From: Streptomyces sp. NBC_01476
Lineage (GTDB): Bacteria; Actinomycetota; Actinomycetes; Streptomycetales; Streptomycetaceae
Direction of reading: 5' to 3'
Length of the DNA: 64,000 nucleotides
NCBI RefSeq assembly: GCF_036227265.1
Contig: NZ_CP109446.1
Coordinates: 2,183,501-2,247,500 of the forward strand
The notes under the pieces are model-generated. The model was given only the letters and a program-made list of their open reading frames with translations. It searched no databases and had not been told where the DNA came from. Made by a program: the position numbers and the translations under genes. Below are positions 7,311-18,303 of the stretch, in pieces. The stretch's first letter is position 1. Each line of letters opens with the position of its first letter.

Positions 7311-8957
7311 TCACCTCTGCTTCCAGACGTGGCCGAAGCCCAGTTCCAGCGACGGGTTGATGGTGGACCCGAAGACGCCGGAGCGCATGAGGTAGTTGAT
7401 CGTCTCGTAGTGCACGAAGACCAGGGGCGCGTCGTCCCAGATGATCTGCCGGATCTGCTCGTACAGCGGCTTGCGTTCGCTCTCGCTCGACGCCGCCCTG
7501 GCCTGCTTGATCAGCTTGTCGACGGCCGGATTGGAGTACTTGGTGCTGTTGTTGGGCGATCCGGTGGCGAGCTGGGTGGAGTAGAAGTTGTCCGGGTCGA
7601 CCGTCCCCGACCAGTACGCGGAGGTCATCTGGTAGTCGCCCTTGGCGTAGTGGTCGAACCACACCGTGACCTCGGTCTGCTGGAGCTTGACGTCGATGCC
7701 GATCTTGCCGAGCTGGTCGCGTACCAGCACCGCGGTCTTCTGCAGTTCCGGGTACTGAGGGAGCGTCAGATAGGTGATGCTCAGGCCCTTGGAGAGCCCC
7801 GCCTCGGCCATCTTCTTGCGGGCGGTGTCCAGGTCGGGGCCGGAGGCGTAGGGCGGCGTGCCGCCGTACCACGAGGACCCGGAGGGCACCTCCATCGTGC
7901 CGGCCTCGCCCGCCCCGAAGTAGGCGACGTCCAGGATCTGCTTGCGGTCGATCGCAGCGGCCACCGCCTGCCGCAGCGCCTTGTTGTCGAACGGCGCCTT
8001 CGCGGTGTTCATCGCGACGAAGTCCGGGATGCCGGCCCGGGCCGACGTGACGTACCGGTAGCTGCGGTTGGCCTTCAGCGCCCGCAGTTCGTCCAGCGGC
8101 ACCGCGTCCGCCCAGTCCAGCTGACCCGACTGGAGCGCCTCGACCCGGCTCTTGTCGACGGCGAGGAACTTGAAGACGATCGTGTCGAGGTAGGGCTGGC
8201 CGGCCCGGAAGTACGTGGGGTTGCGCTTGAGCGTGATGTGGTCGCTCTGCACCCACTCGACGAAGCTGAACGGGCCGGTGCCGACCGGCTTGCGGGTGGG
8301 GTCGGCCGACTCCACGGCCTTGCGGTTCACGATCTCGCCGTTCTGGGCGATGTTGGTGAGCAGCGGCGCGAACGGCTCGCTGAGGTGGAAGACCACCCGG
8401 GTCGGCGAGACGACCTCGATGCTCTTGATCGAGGTGTAGGCCGACGCGTACGAGGACGCGGTCTTCGGGTCCGCGATGCGCTCGAAGGTGTACTTGACGT
8501 CGTCCGCGGTGAACTTCTCGCCGTTGTGGAAGGTGGCGTTGTCCACCAGGTCGAAGGTGTACGTGACCGGGTCGTCCTGCTTCCAGGAGGTGGCCAGGTC
8601 CCCCACGAAGCCGCCCTTGTCGTCGAAGACGATCAGCTTGCTGAAGATGTTGTCGATCACCTGGAGGCTGGTGTAGATCCCGGCCGCGGCCGGGTCCATG
8701 CTCGACGGGTTGCCGGTCAGCGCCGCGGTCAGCGTGCCGCCGGTGACGGGCTTGCCGGTCGGGGCGGCCGAACTCTTCGCGCCCGCCGAGTCGTTGGGAC
8801 CGCAGGCGGCGAGCAGCGAGCCGAGCGTCGTCGCGGCGACCGCGCCGCCGCCGAGCGCCGCGGACCGCCGGAACAGGTCGCGTCTGCTGATCCGGCCGGA
8901 CAGAAAGCCGTTGGCGAGTGATGCGGCACGGTCGTTGTCGTTCTTCTCAGGGGTCAT
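7311..8957 (-). CDS. ABC transporter substrate-binding lipoprotein, family 5 (peptide/opine type)
   Basis: A 548-residue extracellular binding protein of SBP family 5. The N-terminus has a twin-arginine motif (SRRDLFRRSAALG) and a lipobox ending LLAAC, so it should be a Tat-exported lipoprotein. The mature part shows the family pattern: PSSMDPAAAG, ATSWKQDDPVTYTFDL, FHNGEKFTADDVKYTFER and KPVGTGPFSFVEW. A CAGGAG lies six bases before the ATG at 8957. It is the last gene of the leftward operon, after both permeases and both ATPases, and sits 68 bases after the deacetylase gene. The ligand is unknown; the operon suggests an amide, imide or peptide-like compound. Confidence 0.93.
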   Translation of the reverse strand: MTPEKNDNDRAASLANGFLSGRISRRDLFRRSAALGGGAVAATTLGSLLAACGPNDSAGAKSSAAPTGKPVTGGTLTAALTGNPSSMDPAAAGIYTSLQVIDNIFSKLIVFDDKGGFVGDLATSWKQDDPVTYTFDLVDNATFHNGEKFTADDVKYTFERIADPKTASSYASAYTSIKSIEVVSPTRVVFHLSEPFAPLLTNIAQNGEIVNRKAVESADPTRKPVGTGPFSFVEWVQSDHITLKRNPTYFRAGQPYLDTIVFKFLAVDKSRVEALQSGQLDWADAVPLDELRALKANRSYRYVTSARAGIPDFVAMNTAKAPFDNKALRQAVAAAIDRKQILDVAYFGAGEAGTMEVPSGSSWYGGTPPYASGPDLDTARKKMAEAGLSKGLSITYLTLPQYPELQKTAVLVRDQLGKIGIDVKLQQTEVTVWFDHYAKGDYQMTSAYWSGTVDPDNFYSTQLATGSPNNSTKYSNPAVDKLIKQARAASSESERKPLYEQIRQIIWDDAPLVFVHYETINYLMRSGVFGSTINPSLELGFGHVWKQR

Positions 8958-9025
8958 GACAGCTCCTGTTGAGGGCGAGGGGCGGAACCGAGGGGGTGAC
9001 GGGGGTACGGGAGAGGAGCGGCCGG

Positions 9026-9922
9026 TCAGCTCGCGGGGCCGGCCGCCTGCCGGGCCCGGAAGTCGTCGGCGATCTCTCCCATCTGGGCGAACCACACGCC
9101 CTCGAACCGGGAGATGTGCCGGATGACCCGTTCCAGCATCTGCATGCGGTAGTGGCGGCCGATGATCTGCGGATGCATGGTGAGCACGAAGCAGGCGTCG
9201 CTGTTCTCCGCGTACATGCCGTCGAAGTCGCCGCACCACATCTCCTGGACCTTGTGCGGTGACGACATGCCGGCCAGGTAGTGCGGGGAGAAGGCGAACA
9301 TGAACAGGGAGGAGTCGCAGAGCTCCCAGGCGCCCGGCACTTCGACGATGCCGGTCCGCACGCCCTTGTCGTGCACCCAGTACGGGCGGTCGGCGCCGAG
9401 CTGGCTGGCGTCGTACTCGATGCCGTACTCGGCCAGCAGCGGATAGGTGTTGTGGGACAGCTCCCAGGCCGGGGAGCGGTAGCCGCGCGGACGCTGTCCC
9501 ACTTGGCGTTCCAGCGCGTCGATGCCGCGCTCGATCATCTCCCGCTCCTGGCTCTCGGTGAGTCCGGGCGGCGGCTCGTGGAGGTAGCCGTGGTGGCCGA
9601 TCTCGTGGCCCGCGGCGGCTATCGCCTTGGTCTCCTGCGGGTGGCGGTCCGCGGTGTCGCCGGGGATGAAGAAGGTCGCGGGCAGCTGGTACTTCTCCAG
9701 CAGGGTGAGGATCCGGCCCACCCCCTCGTTGGCGCCGTAGGCGCCGCGGGAGAGGGCGGAGGGGGTGTCGGTCTTGAAGGAGCCGAGCCACGCCGACTCG
9801 GCGTCGAAGTCGAAGGTGAGGGAGACCGCGACACGGCGGCCGTCGGCTCCGGACCGTGCGGCGGCGGGCCCGGGCGGGACCGCACTGAGGTCGGCCGTGC
9901 TGGGAACGGACTGGTCGGTCAT
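9026..9922 (-). CDS. NodB/polysaccharide deacetylase family protein, HpPgdA-like
   Basis: A 298-residue protein of carbohydrate esterase family 4. The NodB domain shows the first motif SLTFDFDAE with the catalytic/metal Asp, the metal-binding HEIGHHGYLHE, and YRSPAWELS. It lacks a signal peptide and belongs to the cytoplasmic branch near HpPgdA and PuuE-type enzymes, which include cyclic-imide and allantoin-type hydrolases. Given its neighbours (ABC importer, three amide hydrolases) I infer that it acts on a small imported substrate rather than cell-wall glycan. The start overlaps the upstream ATPase stop as ATGA, with GGAG before it. Confidence 0.88.
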   Translation of the reverse strand: MTDQSVPSTADLSAVPPGPAAARSGADGRRVAVSLTFDFDAESAWLGSFKTDTPSALSRGAYGANEGVGRILTLLEKYQLPATFFIPGDTADRHPQETKAIAAAGHEIGHHGYLHEPPPGLTESQEREMIERGIDALERQVGQRPRGYRSPAWELSHNTYPLLAEYGIEYDASQLGADRPYWVHDKGVRTGIVEVPGAWELCDSSLFMFAFSPHYLAGMSSPHKVQEMWCGDFDGMYAENSDACFVLTMHPQIIGRHYRMQMLERVIRHISRFEGVWFAQMGEIADDFRARQAAGPAS

Positions 9923-11072
9923 GACATCTCCTTGCTGGGGGCGGCACGGTGGGCGGCGGGGTGCGCGCCGGCGCTGTCGGCGCTGTCGGTGCCGGCGGTT
10001 CCGGCGGTTCCGGCGGCGGGATCGGCGGCGGTCTCGGCCGGGGTCTCGGCGGCGATCTCCTCGGCGAGGACGAGGCAGTCGGCCCGGTGGCCGGGGCCGA
10101 GGGTGACGGTGGGCGGTTCCTGCGTGGCGCACCGGTCGACGGCGACCGGGCAGCGGGGGTGGAAGCGGCAGCCGGACGGCGGGTCGACCGGGCTCGGGAT
10201 CTCCCCCGAGAGGCGGACCGCGGACATCCGCTGGGCCGGGTCGGGGCGCGGGATCGAGTCGATCAGCGCCTGGGTGTAGGGGTGCCGCGGCCGGCCGAAG
10301 ATCTCCGCGACCGTGCCGGTCTCGACGATCCGCCCGAGGTACATCACGGCGACCCGGTCCGAGATGTGCTCGACCACCGACAGGTCGTGCGCAATGAAGA
10401 GCAGCGCGACGCCCAGTTCGGAGCGCAGCTCGGCGAGGAGATTGAGGATCTGGGCCTGCACCGACACGTCCAGCGCGGAGACCGGTTCGTCGGCGACGAT
10501 CAGATCGGGCCCCAGCGCGAGCGCCGCCGCGATGGCGACCCGCTGCTGCTGCCCGCCGGACAGCTCCCGCGGGCGGCGCTCCGCGAGATGCCGGCCGAGG
10601 CCCACCAGGGCCATCAGCTCGGCGACCCGCGCGGTCCGTTCGGCCGGGGTGCCGACCCGGTACGCGTTCAGCGGCTCGCGGATGGTGCGCTCGACGCTCC
10701 AGCGCGGGTCCAGGGAACCGCGCGGGTCCTGGAAGACCGGCTGCACCCGGCGCCGGAAGGACTGCCGGGCCGCCCGGGCCGCCCGGCGCCCGCCGGCCGC
10801 GTCCGCGCCGGTGATGTCCTCGCCGTCGAACCGGATCCGGCCCGAGGTCGGCGCGGACATCCCCGTCACGCAGCGGCCGAGGGTGCTCTTGCCGGAGCCC
10901 GACTCCCCCACCAGGGAGACGACTTCGCCGTGTCCCACGGTGAGGTCCACGCCTTCGACCGCGTGCACCCAGGCGCCGGCTCCGAACAGTCCGCGGCGCA
11001 CCGGGAAGCGCTTGACGACGCCGTCCACCTCCAGCAGCGGGCGGAACGCCTTCTGCTCCGTCATCTCACCGG

Positions 11073-11076
<4 letters not shown>
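9919..11076 (-). CDS. Oligopeptide/dipeptide ABC transporter ATP-binding protein (DppF-like)
   Basis: A 385-residue ABC ATPase with Walker A GESGSGKST, signature LSGGQQQRVAIAAAL, Walker B LIVADEPVSALD and the C-terminal oligopeptide-ABC extension with its cysteine cluster (GCRFHPRCPVAVDRCA). The ORF opens at a TTG (11076) that overlaps the previous stop as TTGA and follows AGGTGAG; an ATG at 11064 is the alternative. The tail beyond residue 340 is Ala/Thr/Gly-rich repeats. It should pair with the preceding DppD-like subunit to power the importer. Confidence 0.92.
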
Positions 11077-12133
<1,057 letters not shown>

Positions 12134-12137
<4 letters not shown>

Positions 12138-13024
12138 CGCGCCATCCCGTAGGGGTCGAAGCCGCGCCGCAGTCCGTCGCCGATCATGTTGAAGGCGAAG
12201 ACGGTCAGCGAGATCGCCAGGCCGGGGAAGATCTCCACCCACGGCGCCTGGGTCAGGTAGTTGTTGCCCTCGGCGAGCATCAGGCCGAGTTCCGGGGTGG
12301 GCGGCTGGGCACCGAGGCCCAGGAAGGAGAGCGACGCCTCGATGACGATCGCGAACGCGGTCAGGACGCTGGCCTGCACCAGGGCCGGCCCGATCGCGTT
12401 GGGCAGCACATGGCCCCACACGATCCTCAGGTGCGAGACACCGCGGGTCCTGGCGCCTGTGACGTACGGCTGGTTCCGCACCACCAGCACCGAGCCGCGT
12501 ACCACCCGGGCCATGATCGGTACGTAGATCACCGCGATCGCCAGCAGCGCGACCCCGCTGCCGGGGCCGAGGATCGCGATCAGCGAGATGGCGAGCAGCA
12601 GCGCCGGGAAGGCCAGCAGCAGGTCGACACCGCGCATCAGCAGCAGGTCGATCCAGCCGCCGGCGTATCCGGCCAGCACACCGAGCGGGATGCCGATGAG
12701 CATCGCCAGCACGACGGAGCCGACCGCGATGCCGAGCGAGACCCGGTAGGCGAACAGGATGCGGCTGAGCACGTCCCGTCCGAGGTCGTCGGAGCCGAGC
12801 GGGTGCGCGAGGCTGGGCGACCCGAACACCCGGGTGTCGTCGATGGCTTCGGCGCTGTGCGGGGCGAGCAGCGGGGCGAGGAGGGCGATCAGCACCAGCA
12901 GGGCCAGGAGCGACCAGCCGATCACTCCTTCCCGGCCGCCGAGCCGCCGGCTCAGCAGCGAGCCGCCACCGCGCAGCCTGCGGGCGGGGACCGGTTCCGT
13001 CCGTCCCTGGTCCAGGGCGGTCAT
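12134..13024 (-). CDS. Peptide-type ABC transporter permease (DppC-like)
   Basis: A 296-residue integral membrane protein with a cytoplasmic N-terminus, about six hydrophobic segments and the DppC signature LAHPLGSDDLGRDVLSR. The EAA-type loop that docks the ATPase is at about residues 200-225 (RTRGVSHLRIVWGHVLPNA). The start codon overlaps the stop of the DppB-like gene as ATGA. It forms the membrane channel with that subunit. Confidence 0.93.
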
Positions 13025-13980
13025 CGCGCCACCGCCTCTTCCACCCGGGGGTCGAGCAGTCCGTGCACCAGGTCGGTGAGCAGGTTGACCACGATGAACA
13101 GGCAGGCGACCACCAGCACGCCGCCCTGCACCACCACGTAGTCGCGCTGGCTGATGGCGGTGACCACGAGCCGTCCGACGCCGGGCAGCGCGAACAGGGT
13201 CTCGATGACGATGGCGCCGCCGAGCAGCACGCCGAACTGGATGCCGGTGACCGTCACGATCGGCCCGGAGGAGTTGCGCAGCGCGTGCACCGCGACCACC
13301 GAGCGCTCCCGCAGCCCCTTGGCCCGCAGGAAGGCGACGAACGGTTCGCCCAGCGTGCCGAGCATGGCGGCCCTGGTGGTGCGCAGGATGTACGCGCTCT
13401 GCCCGGTCGCCAGGGTCAGCACCGGCAGGATCATGTACTGGATGTTCTGCACGGGATCGGTGGTCAGCGCCACATAACCGGTGGGCGGCAGCAGGTTGAA
13501 GACCCCGGTGAAGACCAGGACCAGCATCAGGCCGAGCCAGAAGTCCGGGATGCTGATGGCGCCGATCACGAAGCCGCCGGTCAGCTTGCGGGTCCAGCCG
13601 CCGCGGGTGGCCGCGAGCACCCCCAGCGGCACCCCGGCCAGCAGTGCCAGCAGCATGGACAGCACGGTCAGTTCGAGGGTGACCGGCAGCGCCACGCCCA
13701 GGAGCTGGGTGATGGGCTCGTGGCTGACGAAGTCGGTGCCCAGGTCGCCGTGGAAGATCCCGGTGAGCCACATCCAGTACTGCTCGGGCAGCGGGCGGTC
13801 GAGACCGAGCTGGTCGCGGACGGTGGCGATGGTGCCGGGGGTGGCCCGGATGCCGAGCATGGTGCGGACCGGGTCGCCGGGCACCAGCCGGATCAGCAGG
13901 AAGACGAAGACGCTCGTCGCGAAGAGCACGGGCACGGTGAGCAGCACTCTGCGGACCGCGTAGGCCAGCCGGGCGTTCAT
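13021..13980 (-). CDS. Peptide-type ABC transporter permease (DppB-like)
   Basis: A 319-residue integral membrane protein with six hydrophobic segments. The family features PVLFATSVFVFLLIRLVPGD and LGLDRPLPEQYWMWL are at the N-terminus, and an EAA loop is near residue 210 (LRAKGLRERSVVAVHALRN). I place the start at the ATG at 13980, which has CGGAG seven bases upstream; a GTG at 13998 would add six residues. The gap to the preceding amidohydrolase gene is 27 bases. It is the first transporter gene of the operon. Confidence 0.93.
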   Translation of the reverse strand: MNARLAYAVRRVLLTVPVLFATSVFVFLLIRLVPGDPVRTMLGIRATPGTIATVRDQLGLDRPLPEQYWMWLTGIFHGDLGTDFVSHEPITQLLGVALPVTLELTVLSMLLALLAGVPLGVLAATRGGWTRKLTGGFVIGAISIPDFWLGLMLVLVFTGVFNLLPPTGYVALTTDPVQNIQYMILPVLTLATGQSAYILRTTRAAMLGTLGEPFVAFLRAKGLRERSVVAVHALRNSSGPIVTVTGIQFGVLLGGAIVIETLFALPGVGRLVVTAISQRDYVVVQGGVLVVACLFIVVNLLTDLVHGLLDPRVEEAVAR

Positions 13981-14007
13981 CGCGCGGCTCCGTGACACCG
14001 TGCGGAG

Positions 14008-15657
14008 TCAGCGGGGCACTGTGGTCGTTGCCTCATGGACGATCTCACCTCCGAGAATCGTGGCCGCGACGCCGATCTGCGAGATCGTCGTGGCCGGGAC
14101 CGTTCGCGGGTCGCTGTCCAGCACCGTCAGGTCGGCGTACTTGCCGACGGTGATCGAGCCCTTCTTCCGCTCGTCGAAGGCGGCGTGGGCGGCGTTGCGG
14201 GTGTAGACGGTGAGCGCTTCCTCGACGGTCAGCGCTTCGTCGGGCGCGAACGGCCTGCCGTTCGCGGTGAGTTCGGTGACCGCGGCCTGGATCCCGATCA
14301 GCGGCTGGTACGAGGAGACCGGCGAGTCGCTGCTGCCGGCCACCGGGATGCCGGCCCGCAGCAGCGAGCCGAGCGGATAGGTCAGCCGGCAGCGCTCGGG
14401 CCCCAGGTGCCGCAGGAAGCCGTCGCCGAACTCGGCGATGAACGGCGGCTGGCCCACCGGGATCACGCCCATGCGGGCCATCCGCTCGATGATGTCCTGG
14501 CGCATCACCCCGCAGTGCTCGATGCGGTGCCGGTGGTCGGCCCGCGGCGCCCGCCGCAGCGCGCTCTCGTACGCGTCCAGGCACATGTCGATCGCGCGGT
14601 CGCCGATGGCGTGGATCGCCAGCTGCCAGCCGGCGCTGTGCCCGCGCCAGACGATGTCGTCCAGCTCGTCCTGGGTGAACATGGCCAGGCCCAGTTCGTT
14701 GCCTGCCGGGGCCGCGCCGTCCGCCGACGACTCCCGCAGCGCGTCCTCGTACGGGTGGCAGACCGCCGCGGTCCTGCCGATCAGCGACCCGTCGGAGATC
14801 GCCTTGATCGAACCGACCCGCAGCCGGTCGTCGCCGAAGCCGGTGTAGAGGCCGAGCCCTTCCAGCGCTTCGAGGAAGGGGGTGCGGATCATCATGTACG
14901 TCCGCAGCGCGAGCGTCCCGTCCGCCCACGCCTCCTGGAAGACCGAGAACTCCGGCGGGCTGAAGATCCCCGCCTCGTGGCCGCTGGTGATGCCGGCCGC
15001 GAGGCACGCCTGGCCCCCGGTGCGCAGGTACTCGCGCAGCTGTGACCTGTCCTGCGGCAGGAAGGGCACCCCGAGCAGGTCCTGTGCCTTCTCCTGGAGC
15101 AGCCCGGTCGGCTCCCCGTCGGCGTCGGTGGCGATGTGGCCGCCGAACGGGCTCGGGGTGTTCCGGGTGATGCCGGCCTGCCGCAGCGCGACGGAGTTGG
15201 CCACGCTCATGTGGCCGCTGACGTTGCGGATCATCACCGGGTGGTGCGGGCTGACCGCGTCGAGGTCCTGGCGGGTGGGGTGCCGGTGCTCGTGCAGGTT
15301 GTTGTCGTCGTAGCCCCGGCCGAGGATCCACTGCCCCGGCTCGGTGCCGGCCGCGCGCTCCGCGACCGCGCGGGTGATCTCGGTGATGGAACGGACCGCG
15401 GGGTAGCGGCAGTCGATCTGGGACATCCAGTACCCGAGGGTGATCACGTGCTGGTGCGCGTCGATGAACCCGGGCACCACGGTGGCGCCGCCGAGGTCGA
15501 CCTCCCGGGGGTTGCCGCCGAAGGCGTACGGCGCGTCCTTGATGTCGCCGACCCAGGCGATCCGGCCGCGCCGGACGCCGATGGCGTTGGCGGTGGGCGG
15601 GACGCCGGGGTCGAGGGGGATGACCGTGGCGTTGGCCAGCAGCAGGTCACCGGGCAT
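14008..15657 (-). CDS. Amidohydrolase family 3 protein (YtcJ-like)
   Basis: A 549-residue metal-dependent hydrolase. The N-terminal strand (LLLANATVIPLD) and the metal motif VPGFIDAHQHV are typical; IDAHQH replaces the common IDxHxH. Further metal-site residues fall in WQLAIHAIGDRAID and HRIEHCGVM, and the late acidic residue in GSSDSPVSSYQP. YtcJ-type enzymes act on exocyclic amides, formamides and related substrates. It overlaps the end of the upstream amidohydrolase gene by 11 bases. It is probably cytoplasmic, processing what the ABC system imports. Confidence 0.9.
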   Translation of the reverse strand: MPGDLLLANATVIPLDPGVPPTANAIGVRRGRIAWVGDIKDAPYAFGGNPREVDLGGATVVPGFIDAHQHVITLGYWMSQIDCRYPAVRSITEITRAVAERAAGTEPGQWILGRGYDDNNLHEHRHPTRQDLDAVSPHHPVMIRNVSGHMSVANSVALRQAGITRNTPSPFGGHIATDADGEPTGLLQEKAQDLLGVPFLPQDRSQLREYLRTGGQACLAAGITSGHEAGIFSPPEFSVFQEAWADGTLALRTYMMIRTPFLEALEGLGLYTGFGDDRLRVGSIKAISDGSLIGRTAAVCHPYEDALRESSADGAAPAGNELGLAMFTQDELDDIVWRGHSAGWQLAIHAIGDRAIDMCLDAYESALRRAPRADHRHRIEHCGVMRQDIIERMARMGVIPVGQPPFIAEFGDGFLRHLGPERCRLTYPLGSLLRAGIPVAGSSDSPVSSYQPLIGIQAAVTELTANGRPFAPDEALTVEEALTVYTRNAAHAAFDERKKGSITVGKYADLTVLDSDPRTVPATTISQIGVAATILGGEIVHEATTTVPR

Positions 15658-16951
15658 GGGCGGGCTCCTCGTTCTCGGTGTGCTCGGTCGCGGTCGGTGC
15701 GGAGGGGGTGCGGGTGGTCCTGACCACGCGCCGTCCGCCCTGCCAGACCTGGGCGATGCGGTCCGCGATACCGGTCAGCTCGTACGGGTCGCCGTCGACG
15801 ACCACCAGATCGGCGGCGAGGCCCGGCGCCACCCGGCCGGCCACCTCGGCGAGGCCGCACAGTTCGGCGGCGCTGCCGGTCGCCGCGTAGAGCACGTCGG
15901 CCGGCCGCATGCCGCACTCGGCCATCAGGCCCAGTTCGCGCAGATTGTCGCCGTGCGGGCCGACCCCGCTGTCGGTGCCCATCGCGATCCGCACCCCGGC
16001 GAGCGCCGCCCTGCGTACCGAGTCCTGGTGCGCCTCGGCGACCTCGACGGCCTTGCGCACCACCGAGGGGGCGAGCTGTACGCCGCCGGCCGCGGCTTCG
16101 ATGACGGCCAGCGGGGCGACCAGGGTGGGCACCAGCCAGGCACCGGACTCCAGCATCAGCTCGATGGCCTGGTCGTCGAGGTAGATGCCGTGCTCGATGG
16201 ACCGGGCGCCGGCCAGCAGCGCGTTCTTGATCCCCACCGGCCCCTGGGCGTGGCTCATCACCGACAGCCCCGCCGCCTCCGCCTCGGCCACCGCCACGGT
16301 CAGTTCGTCCCGGCCGAACTGGGCGTGCCGCGGGTTGTCGTCGGGGGAGAGCACACCGCCGGTCGAGCAGACCTTGATCACGTCGGCGCCGGCCCTGATC
16401 ACCTGCCGGACCACCCGGCGCATCTCGTCGGGCCCGTCGGCCAGGCCGCTGGGGCGGCCCGGGTGCGGATGCGACAGCCGCAGGTCGTACCCCGAGCGCA
16501 GCAGCCCGTCGCTGTGGCCGCCGGTCTGGCCGATGATGGTGATCGCGATCAGCGTGCGCGGGCCCTCGATCAGCCCGTCGCGCACCGCCTCGCGCAGCCC
16601 CGCGTCCGCTCCCCCGGCGTCCCGCACCGTGGTGACACCGGCGTCCAGGGTCGCCTTGAGGTGCCGGCCGGCCTGGAAGAACTCGTAGCTGAACGGCTGG
16701 TTGATCCGGCGCATGACGTCGACGCCGGCCATGGTGACGTGGACATGGCAGTCGAAGAAGCCGGGCAGGATCGTCTGCCCGCTGACGTCCACGCCGTCGT
16801 CGCCGTCGAGCCCGGTGCCGACCTCGACGATCCGGCCGCCGGCCAGCACGACGTCCGCGGCGGCGGGGGCGGCGCCGGTGCCGTCGAAGAGGGAGCCGCC
16901 GTGCAGGACGGTACGGCGGGGAGCCGGCCGGTTCGCGGACGCGGCGGTCAT
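15647..16951 (-). CDS. Amidohydrolase family protein (imidazolonepropionase/prolidase-like)
   Basis: A 434-residue amidohydrolase. The metal motif is LPGFFDCHVHVTMAG, with a second site in SVMSHAQGPVGIKNAL and ARSIEHGIYLD and the catalytic Asp in IAMGTDSGVGPHG. It belongs to the group containing Xaa-Pro dipeptidase-like and N-acyl amino acid hydrolases. Its start overlaps the stop of the M20 hydrolase gene as ATGA and its end overlaps the next amidohydrolase, so all three should be made together. Confidence 0.9.
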   Translation of the reverse strand: MTAASANRPAPRRTVLHGGSLFDGTGAAPAAADVVLAGGRIVEVGTGLDGDDGVDVSGQTILPGFFDCHVHVTMAGVDVMRRINQPFSYEFFQAGRHLKATLDAGVTTVRDAGGADAGLREAVRDGLIEGPRTLIAITIIGQTGGHSDGLLRSGYDLRLSHPHPGRPSGLADGPDEMRRVVRQVIRAGADVIKVCSTGGVLSPDDNPRHAQFGRDELTVAVAEAEAAGLSVMSHAQGPVGIKNALLAGARSIEHGIYLDDQAIELMLESGAWLVPTLVAPLAVIEAAAGGVQLAPSVVRKAVEVAEAHQDSVRRAALAGVRIAMGTDSGVGPHGDNLRELGLMAECGMRPADVLYAATGSAAELCGLAEVAGRVAPGLAADLVVVDGDPYELTGIADRIAQVWQGGRRVVRTTRTPSAPTATEHTENEEPAHAR

Positions 16952-18201
16952 GAGCGGCCGCCTTCCGCCGCTCCGGCCGGTGCGCCGGCCGCCGCCGCGT
17001 CGTCGCGCGCGAGCGACCTGATCGCCAACTCGGCGTGCAGCAGCGCCCCGATGGGCAGCACGGCGTCGTCGAAGGTGGCCCGGGGGCTGTGGTTGTCCGG
17101 GCTCCGTGCCGGGTCGCCGGTGGCCGCGCCGAGCATCAGATAGCAGCCGGGCACCGCGGCCAGCACCCGGGAGAAGTCCTCCGCCCCGGCCTCCGGGTGC
17201 GCCATGCCCCGGTAGCCGTCCTCGCCGAAGACCTCGGTGACCACCTGCCGGGCGAACTCCGCGTGCACCGCGTCGTTGACGGTCGCCGGGTACTCGTCGC
17301 GGTACTCGACCGCCGCCTCCACCCCGTGGGCCGCGGCGATCTCCGCGCAGACCCGCGGCGCCTCCGCGCGGATACGGTCCCTGGCCCGATCGGAGAAGGT
17401 CCGTACCGTCGCGTCGAAGTGCGCGGTGTCCGGGATGATGTTGCGCCGGGTGCCGGCGTGGAAAGCGCCGACGGTCACCACCACCGGGTCGAAGATGTCG
17501 AAGCGCCGGGTGACCATCGTCTGGAGCGCGGTGACCATGGCCGCCGCCGCGGTCACCGGGTCGCGCCCGTTGTGCGGCGCGGAGCCGTGGCCGCCCTGGC
17601 CGTGCACGGTGACCCGGAGCCAGTCGCTGGCGGCCATCAGCGTGCCGGGCCGGGTCCCGAAGGTCCGCCGCGGGTACTTCGCCGCCATCACGTGCATGCC
17701 GTACGCCGCGTCGGCCCGCCGGCCGGAGGCGTCGAGCACCCCCTCGTCGATCATCAGGCCGGCGCCGTCCCAGCCCTCCTCGCCGGGCTGGAACATGAAG
17801 ACCACATCACCGCGGAGCGCCTCCCGGTGCTCCGACAGCAGCCGTGCCGCCCCCACCAGCATGGCCATGTGCAGATCGTGGCCGCAGGCGTGCATCGCAC
17901 CGTCGATCTCGCTGGCGAAGGCGGCCCCGCTCGCCTCCGTCACCGGCAGCGCGTCCATGTCGGCCCGCAGCAGTACGGTGGCCCGCGCGGATCGCGGTCC
18001 GCGCAGGACCGCGGTGACCGAACTCAGCGCCTTGCCGGTGGAGATCTCCAGACCCAGGCCGTCGAGCTCGCCGAGCAGCGTCTCCTGGGTCCAGGGAAGC
18101 TCCAGACCGATTTCCGGATGTCGGTGCAACCGCTGCCGCAAGGCCGTGAGCTGCGGCGAAAGCTCTGCCGCAGCCGTGCGAAGGGCCTGCTGAGAAGCCA
18201 T
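16948..18201 (-). CDS. M20 family amidohydrolase (hippurate hydrolase / N-acyl amino acid hydrolase type)
   Basis: A 417-residue di-zinc peptidase-family hydrolase. LHRHPEIGLELPWTQ begins the domain; the metal ligands are in RADMDALPV, MHACGHDLHMAM, FQPGEEGWDGAGLM and the late HPEAGAEDFS. The M20 dimerisation domain is inserted at about residues 185-290. The enzyme group cleaves N-acyl or N-aroyl amino acids and amide conjugates. It is the first gene of the leftward operon; the promoter lies in the short region shared with the divergent Lrp-type regulator. Confidence 0.92.
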   Translation of the reverse strand: MASQQALRTAAAELSPQLTALRQRLHRHPEIGLELPWTQETLLGELDGLGLEISTGKALSSVTAVLRGPRSARATVLLRADMDALPVTEASGAAFASEIDGAMHACGHDLHMAMLVGAARLLSEHREALRGDVVFMFQPGEEGWDGAGLMIDEGVLDASGRRADAAYGMHVMAAKYPRRTFGTRPGTLMAASDWLRVTVHGQGGHGSAPHNGRDPVTAAAAMVTALQTMVTRRFDIFDPVVVTVGAFHAGTRRNIIPDTAHFDATVRTFSDRARDRIRAEAPRVCAEIAAAHGVEAAVEYRDEYPATVNDAVHAEFARQVVTEVFGEDGYRGMAHPEAGAEDFSRVLAAVPGCYLMLGAATGDPARSPDNHSPRATFDDAVLPIGALLHAELAIRSLARDDAAAAGAPAGAAEGGRS

Positions 18202-18303
18202 GTCCGTACCTGTCTGTAGGGCTGACGGGGTGCGGATGAGGCTAGGATCCGAATAATCACCGGGATGTTACATGTGCAGAAATCACTTTTTTGGGTGGTG
18301 AAA